NCBI RefSeq assembly: GCF_038024855.1 | Contig: NZ_CP139089.1 | Coordinates: 2,266,501 to 2,330,500 of the forward strand | Source of the DNA: Methylocella tundrae | Lineage (GTDB): Bacteria; Pseudomonadota; Alphaproteobacteria; Rhizobiales; Beijerinckiaceae | Reading direction: 5' to 3' | Length of the DNA: 64,000 nt | Part shown: positions 1 to 9,646 of the stretch, in pieces | How positions within the stretch are numbered: the first letter of the stretch is position 1 | How the letters are laid out: each line of letters begins with the position of its first letter | Made by a program: the position numbers and the translations under genes | The notes under the pieces: generated by a model | Seen by the model: the letters and a program-made list of their open reading frames with translations, nothing else | Databases searched by the model: none | What the model was told of the DNA's origin: nothing

Positions 1-1
1 G

Positions 2-2809
2 CAAGTCGCGTTGTCGAAACTGCCGGAGGACGTGCAGCGGCAGGGCGTGACGGTCAAAAAGCAATCCTCGGCGCTTCTTGGCGTTATCGCCCTCTATTCG
101 CCGAAGCTCACCCACGACGAACTTTTCATCTCCAATTACGCGACGATCAACCTCGTCGATGACGTCAGAAGCACCGCCGGCGTCGGCGACGCAAAACTGT
201 TTGCGCCCCAGGACTACGCCATCAGGATCTGGATCCAGACGGACAGGCTGACGGGTCTCGGGCTCACCTCGGCCGATCTTATCAAAGCCATCAAGAGCCA
301 GAACGTGCAGGCCGCGGTCGGCCGCATCGGCGCGCGGCCGATCTCCGACGATCAGCAATTGCAGCTGAACATACAGACTCTCGGCCGCCTGTCGTCGATC
401 GAGGATTTCAACAAGATCATCATCCGCACGAACCCCGACGGCTCGGTGCTCCGGCTCTCCGACGTCGCGCGCGTCGAACTCGGCGCCTCGAACCTCGACC
501 GCGCGACGCGCCTCAACGGCGCGCCAGCGACCCTCATGGGCATCTATCAATCGCCGGGCGCTAACGCCCTGCAGACGCTGAAGGCCGTCAAGCAGAAGCT
601 GGAGGAAGCCCAGAAGAACTTTCCCGAGGATCTTGCCTGGAAAGTGACTTACGATCCGACGACCTTCGTCTCGGCGACGATCGAGGTCGTGGAGCATACG
701 CTGGTCGAGGCGTTCATTCTCGTTGTGCTCGTCGTCTTTCTCTTCCTCGGCAATTTGCGGGCGACGCTGATCCCGACAATCGCCGTGCCGGTCAGCCTGA
801 TCGGAACATTCGTCGTGTTGAACGCCGTCGGCTATTCGGCCAATACCGTCTCGCTTCTCGCGCTGGTGCTGGCGATCGGCATCGTCGTCGACGACGCCAT
901 CGTCGTGGTCGAGGCGGTCGAAGCCAAGATGGAGCAGCATCCCGAACTCTCGCCCGCCGACGCGACGAAGGCCGCGATGCAGGAGATCACGGCGCCGATC
1001 ATCGCCATCACGCTGGTGCTTCTCTCGGTCTTCGTGCCGGTCGCGTTCATTCCCGGAATCAGCGGCGAATTGTTCCGGCAGTTCGCCGTCACCGTCGCTG
1101 TCTCGATGTTCCTCTCGGCGATCAACGCCTTGACCTTGTCGCCCGCGCTTTGCGCGATTTTGCTGCGGCCGCATCATGGACCTCGACGCGGTCCGATCGG
1201 CGCCGTCATGCGCGGCATCGATCATGTGCGCGACGCCTATGGCGCCGTGGTGGCGCGCCTCGTGCGCGTTTCGGTCATTGGCGCGGTGATGGTCGCCGTC
1301 GCGATTTTTGGCGTCGTCGCGCTGAGCAAGATCACCCCCACGGGCTTCTTGCCGGAGGAGGATCAGGGCGCCTTTTTCGTCGTTGTGCAATTGCCTGACG
1401 CCGCCTCGATCGGCCGCACCGAGGACGCGGTCAAGCAGGTCGAAGAGATCTTAAAGCAGGAGGAGGCGATCGCCGACTATTCGTCGATCGTCGGGCTGAA
1501 CTTCGTTGACAATTATTCGCAGCCCAACGCCGCCTTCGTCATCGTTTCACTGAAACCCTTCGATGAACGCAAGGGCGAGGCCGACTCCGCCCCGGCGATC
1601 ATCGCGCGCCTCGGCCAGAAGCTCACCGCCGTCAGAGGCGCGCGCGCCATTCCCCTCGCGCCGCCGCCGATCATCGGGCTTGGCACTGGCGGCGGCTTCA
1701 GCTATGTGCTCCGCGCCCTGGGCGGCAGCGATGCGAAGGCGCTGTCGCAGGTGCTGCGCGGCCTGCTGGTCGCCGCCAATCAGGACCCGCAGCTGTCGCG
1801 CGTGTTCAGCACCTTCTCGGCCAGCAATCCATCGATCTATCTCGACATCGATCGCGACAAGGCGCAGATCCTTGGCGTCGACATCAGCGATATTTTCCAG
1901 GCGCTGCAGACGTCGCTTGGCGGAATCTACATCAATGACGTCAATCTGTTCGGCCGGACCTGGCAGGTCCAGGCGCAGGCGGAAGCCGCCGACCGCAAGT
2001 CGATCGAGGATATCAACCGCATCAATGTCCGCAGCAAGGACGGCCAGATGATCGCGCTGCGCAGCCTCGTCGAGACGAAAGTCGTAATCGGGCCGCAAGC
2101 CCTGATCCGCTACAACAACCGCCTCGCCGTCACGGTGCAGGGATCTCCGGCGCCGGGCGTTTCGTCAGGTCAGGCGCTGAACGCCATGGAGAGCGTCGCC
2201 GCCAAGGCGCTGCCGCGCGGCTATAGCGGCGAATGGACCGACATCTCGTTCCAGGAGAAGCGCGCCGAAGGCAAGACCGCGATCATCCTCGGCTTCGCGG
2301 TGCTGTTCGCTTTTCTCTTCCTCGTCGGGCTCTATGAAAGCTGGACGATCCCGGTGCCCGTGCTCCTGTCTGTGACGATCGGCATTGTTGGCGCTTTCGC
2401 GGCGATCGTCGTCGCCCATCTGACGCTCGATCTCTATGCGCAGATCGGCATGATCGTGCTGATTGGCCTTGCCGCCAAGAACGGCATTCTCATCGTCGAA
2501 TTCGCCAAGGAACGCCGCGAGCACGGAATGCCTTTGCTCGAGGCGGCGACGGAGGGGGCGAGGCTGCGGTTCCGGCCGGTGATGATGACGTCGTTCGCCT
2601 TCATTCTCGGCCTGACGCCGCTGGTGTTTGGCACGGGTGCGGCCATGCTTGCCCGGCGCAATGTTTCGACGCCGGTGTTCGGCGGCATGCTCGCCGCATC
2701 CTTCATCGGGATTTTCGCGATTCCGGCGCTCTATGTGATGTTCCAGGCGCTGCGCGAGAAGGTCAAGGGCGGCTTCGGCAAGAAGGCCGCGGCCGCTCCG
2801 AAAGCGTGA
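2..2809 (+). CDS. RND multidrug efflux permease (HAE1/AcrB family), 5' end missing
   Basis: This is the inner-membrane proton/drug antiporter of a tripartite efflux pump. The frame is open to the window edge, so about 935 residues of a roughly 1,045-residue protein are present and the first ~110 lie upstream. The adjacent Asp pair of the proton relay in TM4 is encoded at 890-895 (context [10 protein letters not shown]), and the TM10 Lys at 2477-2479 (context LAAKNGIL). Two periplasmic porter/docking loops separate the two membrane halves. The periplasmic adaptor gene is expected just upstream, outside the window. The C-terminus ends in a Lys/Ala-rich tail. The family call is secure; the substrate cannot be read from sequence. 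Confidence 0.95.
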   Translation, partial: QVALSKLPEDVQRQGVTVKKQSSALLGVIALYSPKLTHDELFISNYATINLVDDVRSTAGVGDAKLFAPQDYAIRIWIQTDRLTGLGLTSADLIKAIKSQNVQAAVGRIGARPISDDQQLQLNIQTLGRLSSIEDFNKIIIRTNPDGSVLRLSDVARVELGASNLDRATRLNGAPATLMGIYQSPGANALQTLKAVKQKLEEAQKNFPEDLAWKVTYDPTTFVSATIEVVEHTLVEAFILVVLVVFLFLGNLRATLIPTIAVPVSLIGTFVVLNAVGYSANTVSLLALVLAIGIVVDDAIVVVEAVEAKMEQHPELSPADATKAAMQEITAPIIAITLVLLSVFVPVAFIPGISGELFRQFAVTVAVSMFLSAINALTLSPALCAILLRPHHGPRRGPIGAVMRGIDHVRDAYGAVVARLVRVSVIGAVMVAVAIFGVVALSKITPTGFLPEEDQGAFFVVVQLPDAASIGRTEDAVKQVEEILKQEEAIADYSSIVGLNFVDNYSQPNAAFVIVSLKPFDERKGEADSAPAIIARLGQKLTAVRGARAIPLAPPPIIGLGTGGGFSYVLRALGGSDAKALSQVLRGLLVAANQDPQLSRVFSTFSASNPSIYLDIDRDKAQILGVDISDIFQALQTSLGGIYINDVNLFGRTWQVQAQAEAADRKSIEDINRINVRSKDGQMIALRSLVETKVVIGPQALIRYNNRLAVTVQGSPAPGVSSGQALNAMESVAAKALPRGYSGEWTDISFQEKRAEGKTAIILGFAVLFAFLFLVGLYESWTIPVPVLLSVTIGIVGAFAAIVVAHLTLDLYAQIGMIVLIGLAAKNGILIVEFAKERREHGMPLLEAATEGARLRFRPVMMTSFAFILGLTPLVFGTGAAMLARRNVSTPVFGGMLAASFIGIFAIPALYVMFQALREKVKGGFGKKAAAAPKA

Positions 2810-2817
2810 GGCGCGGG

Positions 2818-3822
2818 CTAACCGCCGACCTGCCGCCAAAAACTCTGGTCGACCCAGCGTCTCATCTGCGGCGCGGTTTCTTCGGCTGCAGACAGCGGCA
2901 GCACGGGCACGCCGATGGTGCGTTCGAAGGCGAGAATGTCCTGCGCGCGGGCGTCGGCGAAGTCGAACAGGCTCCTGCGGATGCGCCCGCTGCCGAATTC
3001 AAGATCGATCTGCAGTTCGCCACGGCTGACGATGATGGCCCCGGTCTTGGGCAGGTCCAGCAGGAATGGATCATAGACGAGAACCGCGAGAACCTCGTTT
3101 TTTGCGGCGAGGCGAATGAGGGATTCCCGGGTGCGCGGACCCTGGCCCTCGAAATCGCTGATCACCACGATGAGATGATCCTGGGGCGCAAGGCGCGCGG
3201 CCGCTTCGAGCGCGGCGTCGAGCTTTGACGGTCCCCGCGCTCGCGTCGAATCCGCCCGCAGTTCGGCGTTCTGCGTCGCCACCGCCTCGATGAGCCGCAT
3301 GGCCGCTGTGCTGCTGCAACGCGGCTCGACGCGCTCGATCAGCGCATCATTGAAGACGACGCCGCCGATCGGCGCGCCATGATCGAGAACCCCCCAAACG
3401 CAGAGCGCCGCCGCCTCCGCCGCCGCGACGGATTTCATGGAGCGGCGGGAACCGAAGAACATGTTGGGGCGCTGGTCGACGACGATCAGGGCGGGCCGGA
3501 CCTTCTCCTCGAAGCCGGGCGGCCCGAAGGCCTGCCGCGCGCGCGCGCCGGCGCGCCGCTCGATGACGCCGGTCTCTTCGCCTCCCGCCAGCGGCGGGAG
3601 CGCATCCTCGGAGGCATGGCCGTCGAACGGATGCGACGGATGACCGCCCGAATGCAGGCTCTGCACAGGGTGGCGTGGGGGAAAGCTGAACTCGCGAGCG
3701 GTCGCATGGAGGGCGACGAGATCGGCGATCGACGTATAGACTCCGTGGCGCGAGGCGGAAGAGGCTTCGCGGATCCGGCGCGGCGCCGACAGCCGGCCCA
3801 TGGCGGCGTAGGAAAGGCCCAT
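2818..3822 (-). CDS. DUF58 family protein, divergent
   Basis: A 334-residue protein of the DUF58 family, which often works beside MoxR ATPases and vWA proteins; its biochemical role is unsettled. The N-terminal VYTSIADLVAL and the later PALIVVDQRPNMFFGSRRS match the family well. Between them the usual GDD-x-R-x-IDW signature is replaced by GGEETGVIERR, so the most conserved acidic and Trp residues are lost. I checked the two other frames across this stretch and neither restores the motif, so it is divergence and not a simple frameshift. The start at 3822 is chosen for a GAGGG ribosome site. The gene is convergent with the RND gene, 8 bp apart. No MoxR partner is visible. Confidence 0.7.
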   Translation of the reverse strand: MGLSYAAMGRLSAPRRIREASSASRHGVYTSIADLVALHATAREFSFPPRHPVQSLHSGGHPSHPFDGHASEDALPPLAGGEETGVIERRAGARARQAFGPPGFEEKVRPALIVVDQRPNMFFGSRRSMKSVAAAEAAALCVWGVLDHGAPIGGVVFNDALIERVEPRCSSTAAMRLIEAVATQNAELRADSTRARGPSKLDAALEAAARLAPQDHLIVVISDFEGQGPRTRESLIRLAAKNEVLAVLVYDPFLLDLPKTGAIIVSRGELQIDLEFGSGRIRRSLFDFADARAQDILAFERTIGVPVLPLSAAEETAPQMRRWVDQSFWRQVGG

Positions 3823-4061
3823 TGCAATCCCTCGATCATGGCGCCAGCCGATCGCCCGCCGCCAGAAGCGTGAAGCTGGCGACAGAGGGAGCTGGCGATG
3901 CAGCGGAACGTTGTATGGAGCTTTCTTGACTACCGCCAAGATAGCCACGACCTTCACCCATGTGCAAGCGCTTAATGCTGCACTGCGCCCGAGGGGACGG
4001 CGCAACGTTCGCGCGGTCGTGGCGTTAATGCTTCGATCCCACTCTTTACCGGTGACGTCCA

Positions 4062-5615
4062 ATGGCGGCGAACGATAGCGAAAACGATGCCCTTGACTTC
4101 AATGAGCCAGTCCCAGTGGCCTCCATCCCGGAGGGGCGGCTCGTCAGAGGCAAATTCGACGGCAAGACGCTCGTCATTCTGCGGCGCGGCGACGACATCA
4201 GGGCTTTTCGCGGAACCTGCACCCACCTTGGAGGTCCGCTGGCCGAGGGCCTGCTTGTTGGCGACCGGGTGCGCTGCCCCTGGCATCAGGCCTGTTTCGA
4301 TCTTCGCTCGGGCGAGGCCATCGCGGCGCCCGCTTTCGCGCCCTTGAAGCGCTACGGCGTCGAGATCAAAGACGGCAAGGCGCGGCTGGAGACGCCGCAG
4401 GCGGCGCAAGCGGCGAAGCCCTCCGGCGCGGCGAGCGCAGGGCCCTTCCTCATTATCGGCGGCGGCGGCGCGGGCTTCGCCGCGGCCGACATGCTTTGCC
4501 GTGAAGGCGCCGGGGGCGCGATCACGCTTGTTTCGCAGGATGAATCGCCGCCCTATGAGCGCACCCTGCTGACCAAGGATTATCTCGAGGGGTCATGGGA
4601 CAACCCGCGCATCAACCTCGGCGCCGAGCCGCTCGACCGGCGGGGCGTCGCAATCGAGCTCCGCTCGGAAGTCGTCAGCGTCGATCCCCATCGGCATGTC
4701 GCGGCGCTGGCCGATGGCCGAGAATTGCCATACCGGAAGCTTCTTCTTGCAACAGGAGCCGAGCCGCGCCGGCCCGATTTCGAGGGGGCGGCGCTGCCGC
4801 GGGTTCATCTCCTGCGCTCGCTGGCGGATTGCCGCGCGATCATCGCGGCGGCGAAATCGGCGCGGCGCGTCGTCGTGCTGGGGTCGAGCTTCATCGGGCT
4901 CGAGGCGGCGGCGAGCTTGCGCAATCGAGGCCTTGAAGTCGATGTCGTCAGCCAGGATACGGCTCCTATGGCGCGCGTTTTCGGAGCCGAAATCGCAAAG
5001 GCCATCGTCGGCGTTCATGAAAAACATGGCGTCAGACTCCATCTTGGACGCAAAATCGCAGCCTTCGACGGGGCGTTCGTCACGCTCGACGACGGCGCGC
5101 GCCTGGCCGCCGATCTCGTGCTGGCCGGCATCGGCGTCACGCCGCGCCTTCGCCTTGCGGAAGCCGCCGGCCTCACGGTCGATCATGGCGTCGTCGTCGA
5201 TGCGTTTTTGCGCACGAGCGATCCGGATATCTTCGCCGCGGGCGACATCGCCGCCTGGCCCGATCCGCACTCCGGCCAGCGGCTTCGCGTCGAACATTGG
5301 AATGTCGCCGTCCGGCAGGGGCAGGTCGCCGCGCAGAATATGCTCGGCGCGCGAAGACCCTTTACCGACGTTCCCTTTTTTTGGACCAGGCAGTTCGACT
5401 TTTCGCCGCTCTATCTCGGCCATGCGGCGGAGTGGGACACGATCAATATGGACGGCGACGTCGAGAAGCAGGATTGCACGGCGCGCTATCTCCTCGATGG
5501 CCGGGTGATGGCGAGCGTGATGATCGGCCGAGACATGGCCTGCCTCGAAGAGCGCGAGCGCATGGAGCGCGCGGCGGCGCAAGATGGAGGCGGCGCATCA
5601 TGCGGGGCTTCCTGA
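4062..5615 (+). CDS. Rieske-domain FAD/NAD(P) oxidoreductase (AIF-like ferredoxin reductase)
   Basis: A 517-residue fusion. Residues 10-110 form a Rieske [2Fe-2S] domain with Cys53-x-His55 and Cys72-x2-His75. Residues 127-517 form a pyridine nucleotide-disulfide oxidoreductase with an FAD site at GGGGAG (133-138), a second nucleotide site (VVLGSSFIGLEAA) and the late FAD motif FAAGDIAAW. This is the layout of AIFM3-type proteins and of ferredoxin reductases of Rieske oxygenases. No oxygenase subunit lies nearby, so its electron acceptor is unknown. It is divergent from the DUF58 gene across 239 bp. Confidence 0.88.
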   Translation: MAANDSENDALDFNEPVPVASIPEGRLVRGKFDGKTLVILRRGDDIRAFRGTCTHLGGPLAEGLLVGDRVRCPWHQACFDLRSGEAIAAPAFAPLKRYGVEIKDGKARLETPQAAQAAKPSGAASAGPFLIIGGGGAGFAAADMLCREGAGGAITLVSQDESPPYERTLLTKDYLEGSWDNPRINLGAEPLDRRGVAIELRSEVVSVDPHRHVAALADGRELPYRKLLLATGAEPRRPDFEGAALPRVHLLRSLADCRAIIAAAKSARRVVVLGSSFIGLEAAASLRNRGLEVDVVSQDTAPMARVFGAEIAKAIVGVHEKHGVRLHLGRKIAAFDGAFVTLDDGARLAADLVLAGIGVTPRLRLAEAAGLTVDHGVVVDAFLRTSDPDIFAAGDIAAWPDPHSGQRLRVEHWNVAVRQGQVAAQNMLGARRPFTDVPFFWTRQFDFSPLYLGHAAEWDTINMDGDVEKQDCTARYLLDGRVMASVMIGRDMACLEERERMERAAAQDGGGASCGAS

Positions 5616-5644
5616 GCTGGACGAAACCGCGGCGAGACGCTAAG

Positions 5645-5690
5645 CATCACCTCCGAAAAGTGGATGGGGGTTTTCGGATCAAAATGGCGC
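5645..5690. repeat. Palindromic repeat with TCCGAAAA/TTTTCGGA arms
   Basis: Left arm 5652-5659 and right arm 5671-5678 are perfect complements around an 11-base loop. The wording resembles the short dispersed palindromes common in rhizobia and methylobacteria (a CCGAAAAGTGG type of element). It lies in the gap between the Rieske oxidoreductase and cdh and could also act as an mRNA hairpin. Confidence 0.5.
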
Positions 5691-5776
5691 CAAATCACGG
5701 CATTCTGAGCAAGGCGAGCCTGGCGCGCCAACACGACCTTGCTTAGTGAAGGCGTCGAAAGGATTGCCGGCGCCCG

Positions 5777-6571
5777 ATGTTGATTGAAACTCCCCCCGCG
5801 CCGGCGGCGTCCGAGGCAAAAAGCCTTCGCCGCTTTGGCGCCGCGCTTGGCGCGATCTGCCTGATCGGCGCCGCCGCGGTCGGAGTCGCGGCCGCCTCCG
5901 ACCCTAACGCCCTGTGGAGCATCGTCCACGGGCTTTGCGTGTTTGACAAGACGCACCTTCATACCTCAGCGCCCTGCGCGTCGGTCGATCTCGAGGGCGG
6001 CGAAGCGCAGGGATCGGCGGTGTTGAAGGATATTCTTGGCAAGACACAGTTCCTGCTCATTCCGACGCGCCGCCTCACCGGCATCGAAGATCCGCTCATC
6101 GGCACGGACGGATTGCCGAATTATTGGAGCGCCGCCTGGGATGCGCGCAATCTCGTCGCCAAAAACGCGCGGAGGGATCTCGCGCGCGATGAGATCGGCA
6201 TGGCGATCAACGGCGCCGGCGCGCGCACGCAGGATCAGCTGCACATTCACATCGATTGCGTGCGGCCGGACGTGCGTGACGCTCTTGCCGGCAGGTCAGC
6301 CGAAATCGGCGCGCATTGGGCCGATTTCACCTTGCTGGGCGGCCACTATCGAGCCCGCCGAATCGACGGGGAGGCGCCGGACCCCGACCCTTTCAGGCTG
6401 CTCGCCGAGGACAAACGGTCAGCGCCTTTGAGCGAGGATTCGCTCGCCGTCATCGGCGCCCGCTTTTCGGACGGAAAGCCGGGCTTTGTCCTTCTTGCGG
6501 AGCAGGCGCCGCGCGGCGCCGTTCATACGGAAAACCTCCTCGATCACAGCTGCGCCGTGGCGGCGCGATAG
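5777..6571 (+). CDS. cdh: CDP-diacylglycerol pyrophosphatase
   Basis: A 264-residue member of the Cdh family, which hydrolyses CDP-diacylglycerol to CMP and phosphatidate at the inner membrane. One membrane anchor spans about residues 24-42, followed by the family opening DPNALWSIVHGLCV and the core QFLLIPTRRLTGIEDP. The HIT-superfamily catalytic triad motif is visible as QLHIHIDCV near residue 157. The length is typical. It stands alone on this strand; the CXXC-free soluble part should face the periplasm. Function in phospholipid turnover is inferred from the family. Confidence 0.9.
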   Translation: MLIETPPAPAASEAKSLRRFGAALGAICLIGAAAVGVAAASDPNALWSIVHGLCVFDKTHLHTSAPCASVDLEGGEAQGSAVLKDILGKTQFLLIPTRRLTGIEDPLIGTDGLPNYWSAAWDARNLVAKNARRDLARDEIGMAINGAGARTQDQLHIHIDCVRPDVRDALAGRSAEIGAHWADFTLLGGHYRARRIDGEAPDPDPFRLLAEDKRSAPLSEDSLAVIGARFSDGKPGFVLLAEQAPRGAVHTENLLDHSCAVAAR

Positions 6572-6700
6572 CTGCGCGGGCGCCCGCGGCCGCGCAAACG
6601 CCGTTCGAACGCGCGAAGCAAGGCCCTGATCGCACAGCTTTGCCTATTCTTTTTGTTCATGGTTCGTGGTTGACAAAGCGGCTGCGCTCGCCGGCGCTTT

Positions 6701-7093
6701 CTAGGCCGCCTTGCGGGCGTCAAGGCTGCAGGCGCCGCCGCCAAAGGCCGCGGCCTGCAAAAAGCCGCCCGCGATAGCGAGGTCCTTCAGAAAATGAAAC
6801 ATCTCGTTCTGTTCAGCGAAGTTGTGATGAAAAACGAGGGCCGTCGCGATCGAATAGAGCGCCAGTCCGGCGGCGACGATCCGTGTCTGGTAGCCAAGGA
6901 GAAACAGGGCGCCGCCGCATAGCTCGACAAGAATCGAAACCCAGAAGGCGAGATCGGGCAACGGCAGCCCCATGGCGACGATATAGGCTTTGGTGGCCGC
7001 GGGAGCCGTCAGCTTGCCAATGGCGCTGACGAAAAACAGCGCGACCAGCAATAATCGGCCGATGGCGGCCGCGTAGCGATCGAGATTGACCAT
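6701..7093 (-). CDS. DoxX family membrane protein
   Basis: A 130-residue protein with four predicted membrane segments and the DoxX pattern (IGRLLLVALFFVSAIGKL at the start, LVELCGGALFLLGY in the middle). DoxX-like proteins are linked to quinone or thiol redox chemistry at the membrane, but the function is not defined for this subgroup. It is third in a same-strand series pirin-wrbA-doxX, 62 bp after wrbA, which suggests co-transcription. A GGACAGAG ribosome site precedes the ATG. Confidence 0.85.
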   Translation of the reverse strand: MVNLDRYAAAIGRLLLVALFFVSAIGKLTAPAATKAYIVAMGLPLPDLAFWVSILVELCGGALFLLGYQTRIVAAGLALYSIATALVFHHNFAEQNEMFHFLKDLAIAGGFLQAAAFGGGACSLDARKAA

Positions 7094-7155
7094 GGACTCT
7101 GTCCTTCGAGGCAGGGGAACCGGCGCGGGCGGGCGGACAGCCGCGAAAACGCGTC

Positions 7156-7755
7156 TCAGCCGTGAAGCTTTTTGGCGACCTCGGCGATCCTTCGGCCCTG
7201 ATAGCGCGCGCCGTCGAGTTCGTTCTGGCTTGGCTTACGCGAGCCGTCGCCGCCGGCGATCGTCGTCGCGCCATAGGGCGAACCGCCAGTCACCTCGTCA
7301 AGCTTAAGCTGGCCGCCAAAGCCATAGTCGAGCCCGACGACGACGAGGCCGAAATGGAGAAGATTGGTGATGATGGAGAACAGCGTCGTCTCCTGCCCGC
7401 CGTGCTGGCTGGCGGACGAAGCGAAGGCGCCGCCGACCTTGCCGTTCAAGGCGCCGCGCGCCCAAAGGCCGCCCGCCTGATCGAGGAAATTCGCCATTTG
7501 CGAACTGACCCGGCCAAAGCGCGTGCCCGTCCCCACGATGATCGCGTCGTAATGTTCGAGTTCGGCGACCGTTGCGACGGGCGCCGCCTGATCGAGCTTG
7601 TAATGGGACGCCTTGGCGACCTCCGGCGGCACGAGCTCGGGCACGCGCTTGATGTCGACGGTTGCGCCGGCTTCGCGAGCGCCCTCCGCGACAGCCTCCG
7701 CCATCGTCTCGATATGGCCATAGGCGGAATAATAAAGAACGAGAACTTTTGCCAT
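7156..7755 (-). CDS. wrbA: NAD(P)H:quinone oxidoreductase WrbA
   Basis: A 199-residue flavodoxin-fold FMN enzyme that reduces quinones by two electrons and avoids semiquinone radicals. The FMN phosphate loop follows the first strand ([15 protein letters not shown]), and the WrbA signatures [19 protein letters not shown] and [12 protein letters not shown] are intact. The length matches E. coli WrbA (198 aa). The ATG at 7755 is preferred over an upstream one because AGGGGAT sits at the right spacing. It lies between pirin and doxX genes on the same strand. Confidence 0.95.
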   Translation of the reverse strand: MAKVLVLYYSAYGHIETMAEAVAEGAREAGATVDIKRVPELVPPEVAKASHYKLDQAAPVATVAELEHYDAIIVGTGTRFGRVSSQMANFLDQAGGLWARGALNGKVGGAFASSASQHGGQETTLFSIITNLLHFGLVVVGLDYGFGGQLKLDEVTGGSPYGATTIAGGDGSRKPSQNELDGARYQGRRIAEVAKKLHG

Positions 7756-7885
7756 TTGGATCCCCTGGGAAACGTCCTGCTCGATCTTCAACAAAGGCAG
7801 GATGACGAGAGCATGACCGCTTCGGAGCCATGCTCTTCATTTTTATTCGGACATGCCGTGATCGGAAAACGTCAGGCCCCGCCGA

Positions 7886-8584
7886 TTAGGCGGCGTCGAC
7901 GAGAACGATCTCCGCATCTTCAAGCGCGGTGATCTTCAGCGCCGCCTCGTGCTGGATCGCTCCGCCGTCCCGAGCCTCGAGACGCACGCCGTTGACGTCG
8001 ACCGAGCCTGTCGCCGGCACGAGATAGCCGACGCGCTCCGCGCCGAGCGGATATTCGATCGTCTCGCCGGCCTTCAGCGTCGCCCCCAGCACCCGCGCGT
8101 CGGCGCGGATCGGCAGCGCGTCCCCGTCGCCCGCAAAGCCGCTCGCAAGGGTGACAAGGCGCCCATCGCGGCTCGTTTTCGGAAAGGGTTTCGCGCCCCA
8201 GGACGGCGCGCCGCCAGGACGCGTCGGTTCGATCCAGATCTGAAAGATCTTCGTCGATTTGGGTTCGAGATTATATTCCGAATGGCGGATGCCGGTCCCC
8301 GCGCTCATCACCTGGACGTCGCCGGCCTCCGTGCGGCCCTGATTGCCAAGGTTGTCCTTATGCGTGATCGCGCCCTCGCGGACATAGGTGATGATCTCCA
8401 TGTCGGAATGCGGGTGCGGCGGAAAGCCGGTATTCGGGGCGATTTCATCGTCGTTCCAGACGCGCAGGGCGCCGACGCCCATGCGCTTCGGGTCGTAATA
8501 GCTCGCGAATGAGAAATGATGTTTGGCCTTCAGCCAGCCGTGGTCCGCGCCGCCAAGTCCGTTGAAGTTTCTGCGCTCGATCAT
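7886..8584 (-). CDS. Pirin family protein (bicupin, probable quercetinase-like)
   Basis: A 232-residue bicupin. The N-terminal cupin carries the metal site pattern HPHSDMEIITYVREG and the later HSEYN, as in YhhW-type pirins that bind a metal and can degrade quercetin or electrophilic phenols. The start MIERRNF at 8584 follows a GGAGACC ribosome site. It heads the pirin-wrbA-doxX series and is divergent from a LysR gene 143 bp away. That arrangement is common in proteobacteria and suggests control by the LysR protein. Confidence 0.9.
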   Translation of the reverse strand: MIERRNFNGLGGADHGWLKAKHHFSFASYYDPKRMGVGALRVWNDDEIAPNTGFPPHPHSDMEIITYVREGAITHKDNLGNQGRTEAGDVQVMSAGTGIRHSEYNLEPKSTKIFQIWIEPTRPGGAPSWGAKPFPKTSRDGRLVTLASGFAGDGDALPIRADARVLGATLKAGETIEYPLGAERVGYLVPATGSVDVNGVRLEARDGGAIQHEAALKITALEDAEIVLVDAA

Positions 8585-8727
8585 TTGAGGTCTCCGTCGT
8601 GGCCTCGACGCATGACCTTTGAGATCATGCCCTAGCCGATGGGCCAAATCTATGGCATGGGCTGAAATAAAAAATAGAAAGCTTGGAAATACACCCTTTC
8701 CATTATTTAACGATTAGCCGGGTTCGA

Positions 8728-9630
8728 ATGTCAAAGCTGCCCGATCTCGAAGGACTGGCGATCTTCGCCAAAGTTGTGGAAATGCGCTCCATCGCCGCGA
8801 CGGCGGCCGATCTCGGGCTGTCCTCGCCGACCGTCTCGAAGGCGTTGAGCCGCCTTGAAAAAAGACTTGGCGCGCGGCTGTTCAACCGGACCTCGCGCCG
8901 TCTCGCGCTCACCGACGCCGGGCAACAGCTGGCCGAGCGCGCGACCCGACTCGTCACCGATGCGGAGGCGGCGGAAAATGACCTCCTCGCGCAGTCCGCG
9001 AACCCGCGCGGCCTCGTGCGGCTCGCAGCGCCGATGTCGTTTGGCCTGCGGGAAGTCGCGCCGATCCTGCCGGATTTTCTCAACCTTTACCCGGAAGTCT
9101 CGGTCGATCTCCATCTCAGCGACGCGATCGTCGATCTGATCGGCGACGGCTTCGACGCCGCCCTTCGCCTCGGTTTCCTGCCGGATTCCTCGCTCATTGC
9201 GCGAAGGCTCTGCGCCTCGCCGCGCTATACCGTCGCCGCGCCCTCCTATCTCGCGCGGCGCGGATGTCCGGCGCATCCAGCCGAGCTGGCGCGCCATGTC
9301 TGTCTTGGCTACACCTATTTGCAGACGCCCGATATCTGGCGCTTTTCCAACGCAGCCGGGGAAGAAGTCGCCGTCAAACCGAAAGGCCAGCTCCGCGCCA
9401 ATAATGGCGACGCTCTGATGCCGGCGCTGATCGCGGGCCTTGGCATTGGCGACCTGCCGGAGTTCATCGTCAAGGAAGCCCTCGCGGACGGCCGGCTCAA
9501 AAGGGTGCTGACGGATTGGCTGACCCAGCAGGGCAGTCTCTTTCTGGTGACGCCGCCGGGCGGACCGCGCCCCGCCCGCGTCGAAGTGCTGGCTGATTTT
9601 CTCGGCGAGCGTCTCGCCAGGCGAGGTTGA
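8728..9630 (+). CDS. LysR family transcriptional regulator
   Basis: A 300-residue LysR protein. The N-terminal winged helix (LEGLAIFAKVVEMRSIAATAADLGLSS) is followed by the effector-binding domain. The start at 8728 (MSKLPDLEGL) is preferred because it places the helix-turn-helix at the usual distance; an in-frame ATG at 8683 would add 15 residues unlike the family. It is divergent from pirin-wrbA-doxX, so it probably regulates that operon in response to a quinone or electrophile. The effector is unknown. Confidence 0.9.
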   Translation: MSKLPDLEGLAIFAKVVEMRSIAATAADLGLSSPTVSKALSRLEKRLGARLFNRTSRRLALTDAGQQLAERATRLVTDAEAAENDLLAQSANPRGLVRLAAPMSFGLREVAPILPDFLNLYPEVSVDLHLSDAIVDLIGDGFDAALRLGFLPDSSLIARRLCASPRYTVAAPSYLARRGCPAHPAELARHVCLGYTYLQTPDIWRFSNAAGEEVAVKPKGQLRANNGDALMPALIAGLGIGDLPEFIVKEALADGRLKRVLTDWLTQQGSLFLVTPPGGPRPARVEVLADFLGERLARRG

Positions 9631-9646
9631 GTTTCCTGGTCGCGCC

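Noticed and set aside
3481..3700. A possible frameshift pair in the DUF58 gene
   Set aside because: I translated all three minus-strand frames here; the signature is not restored in either alternative frame, so divergence is the better reading.
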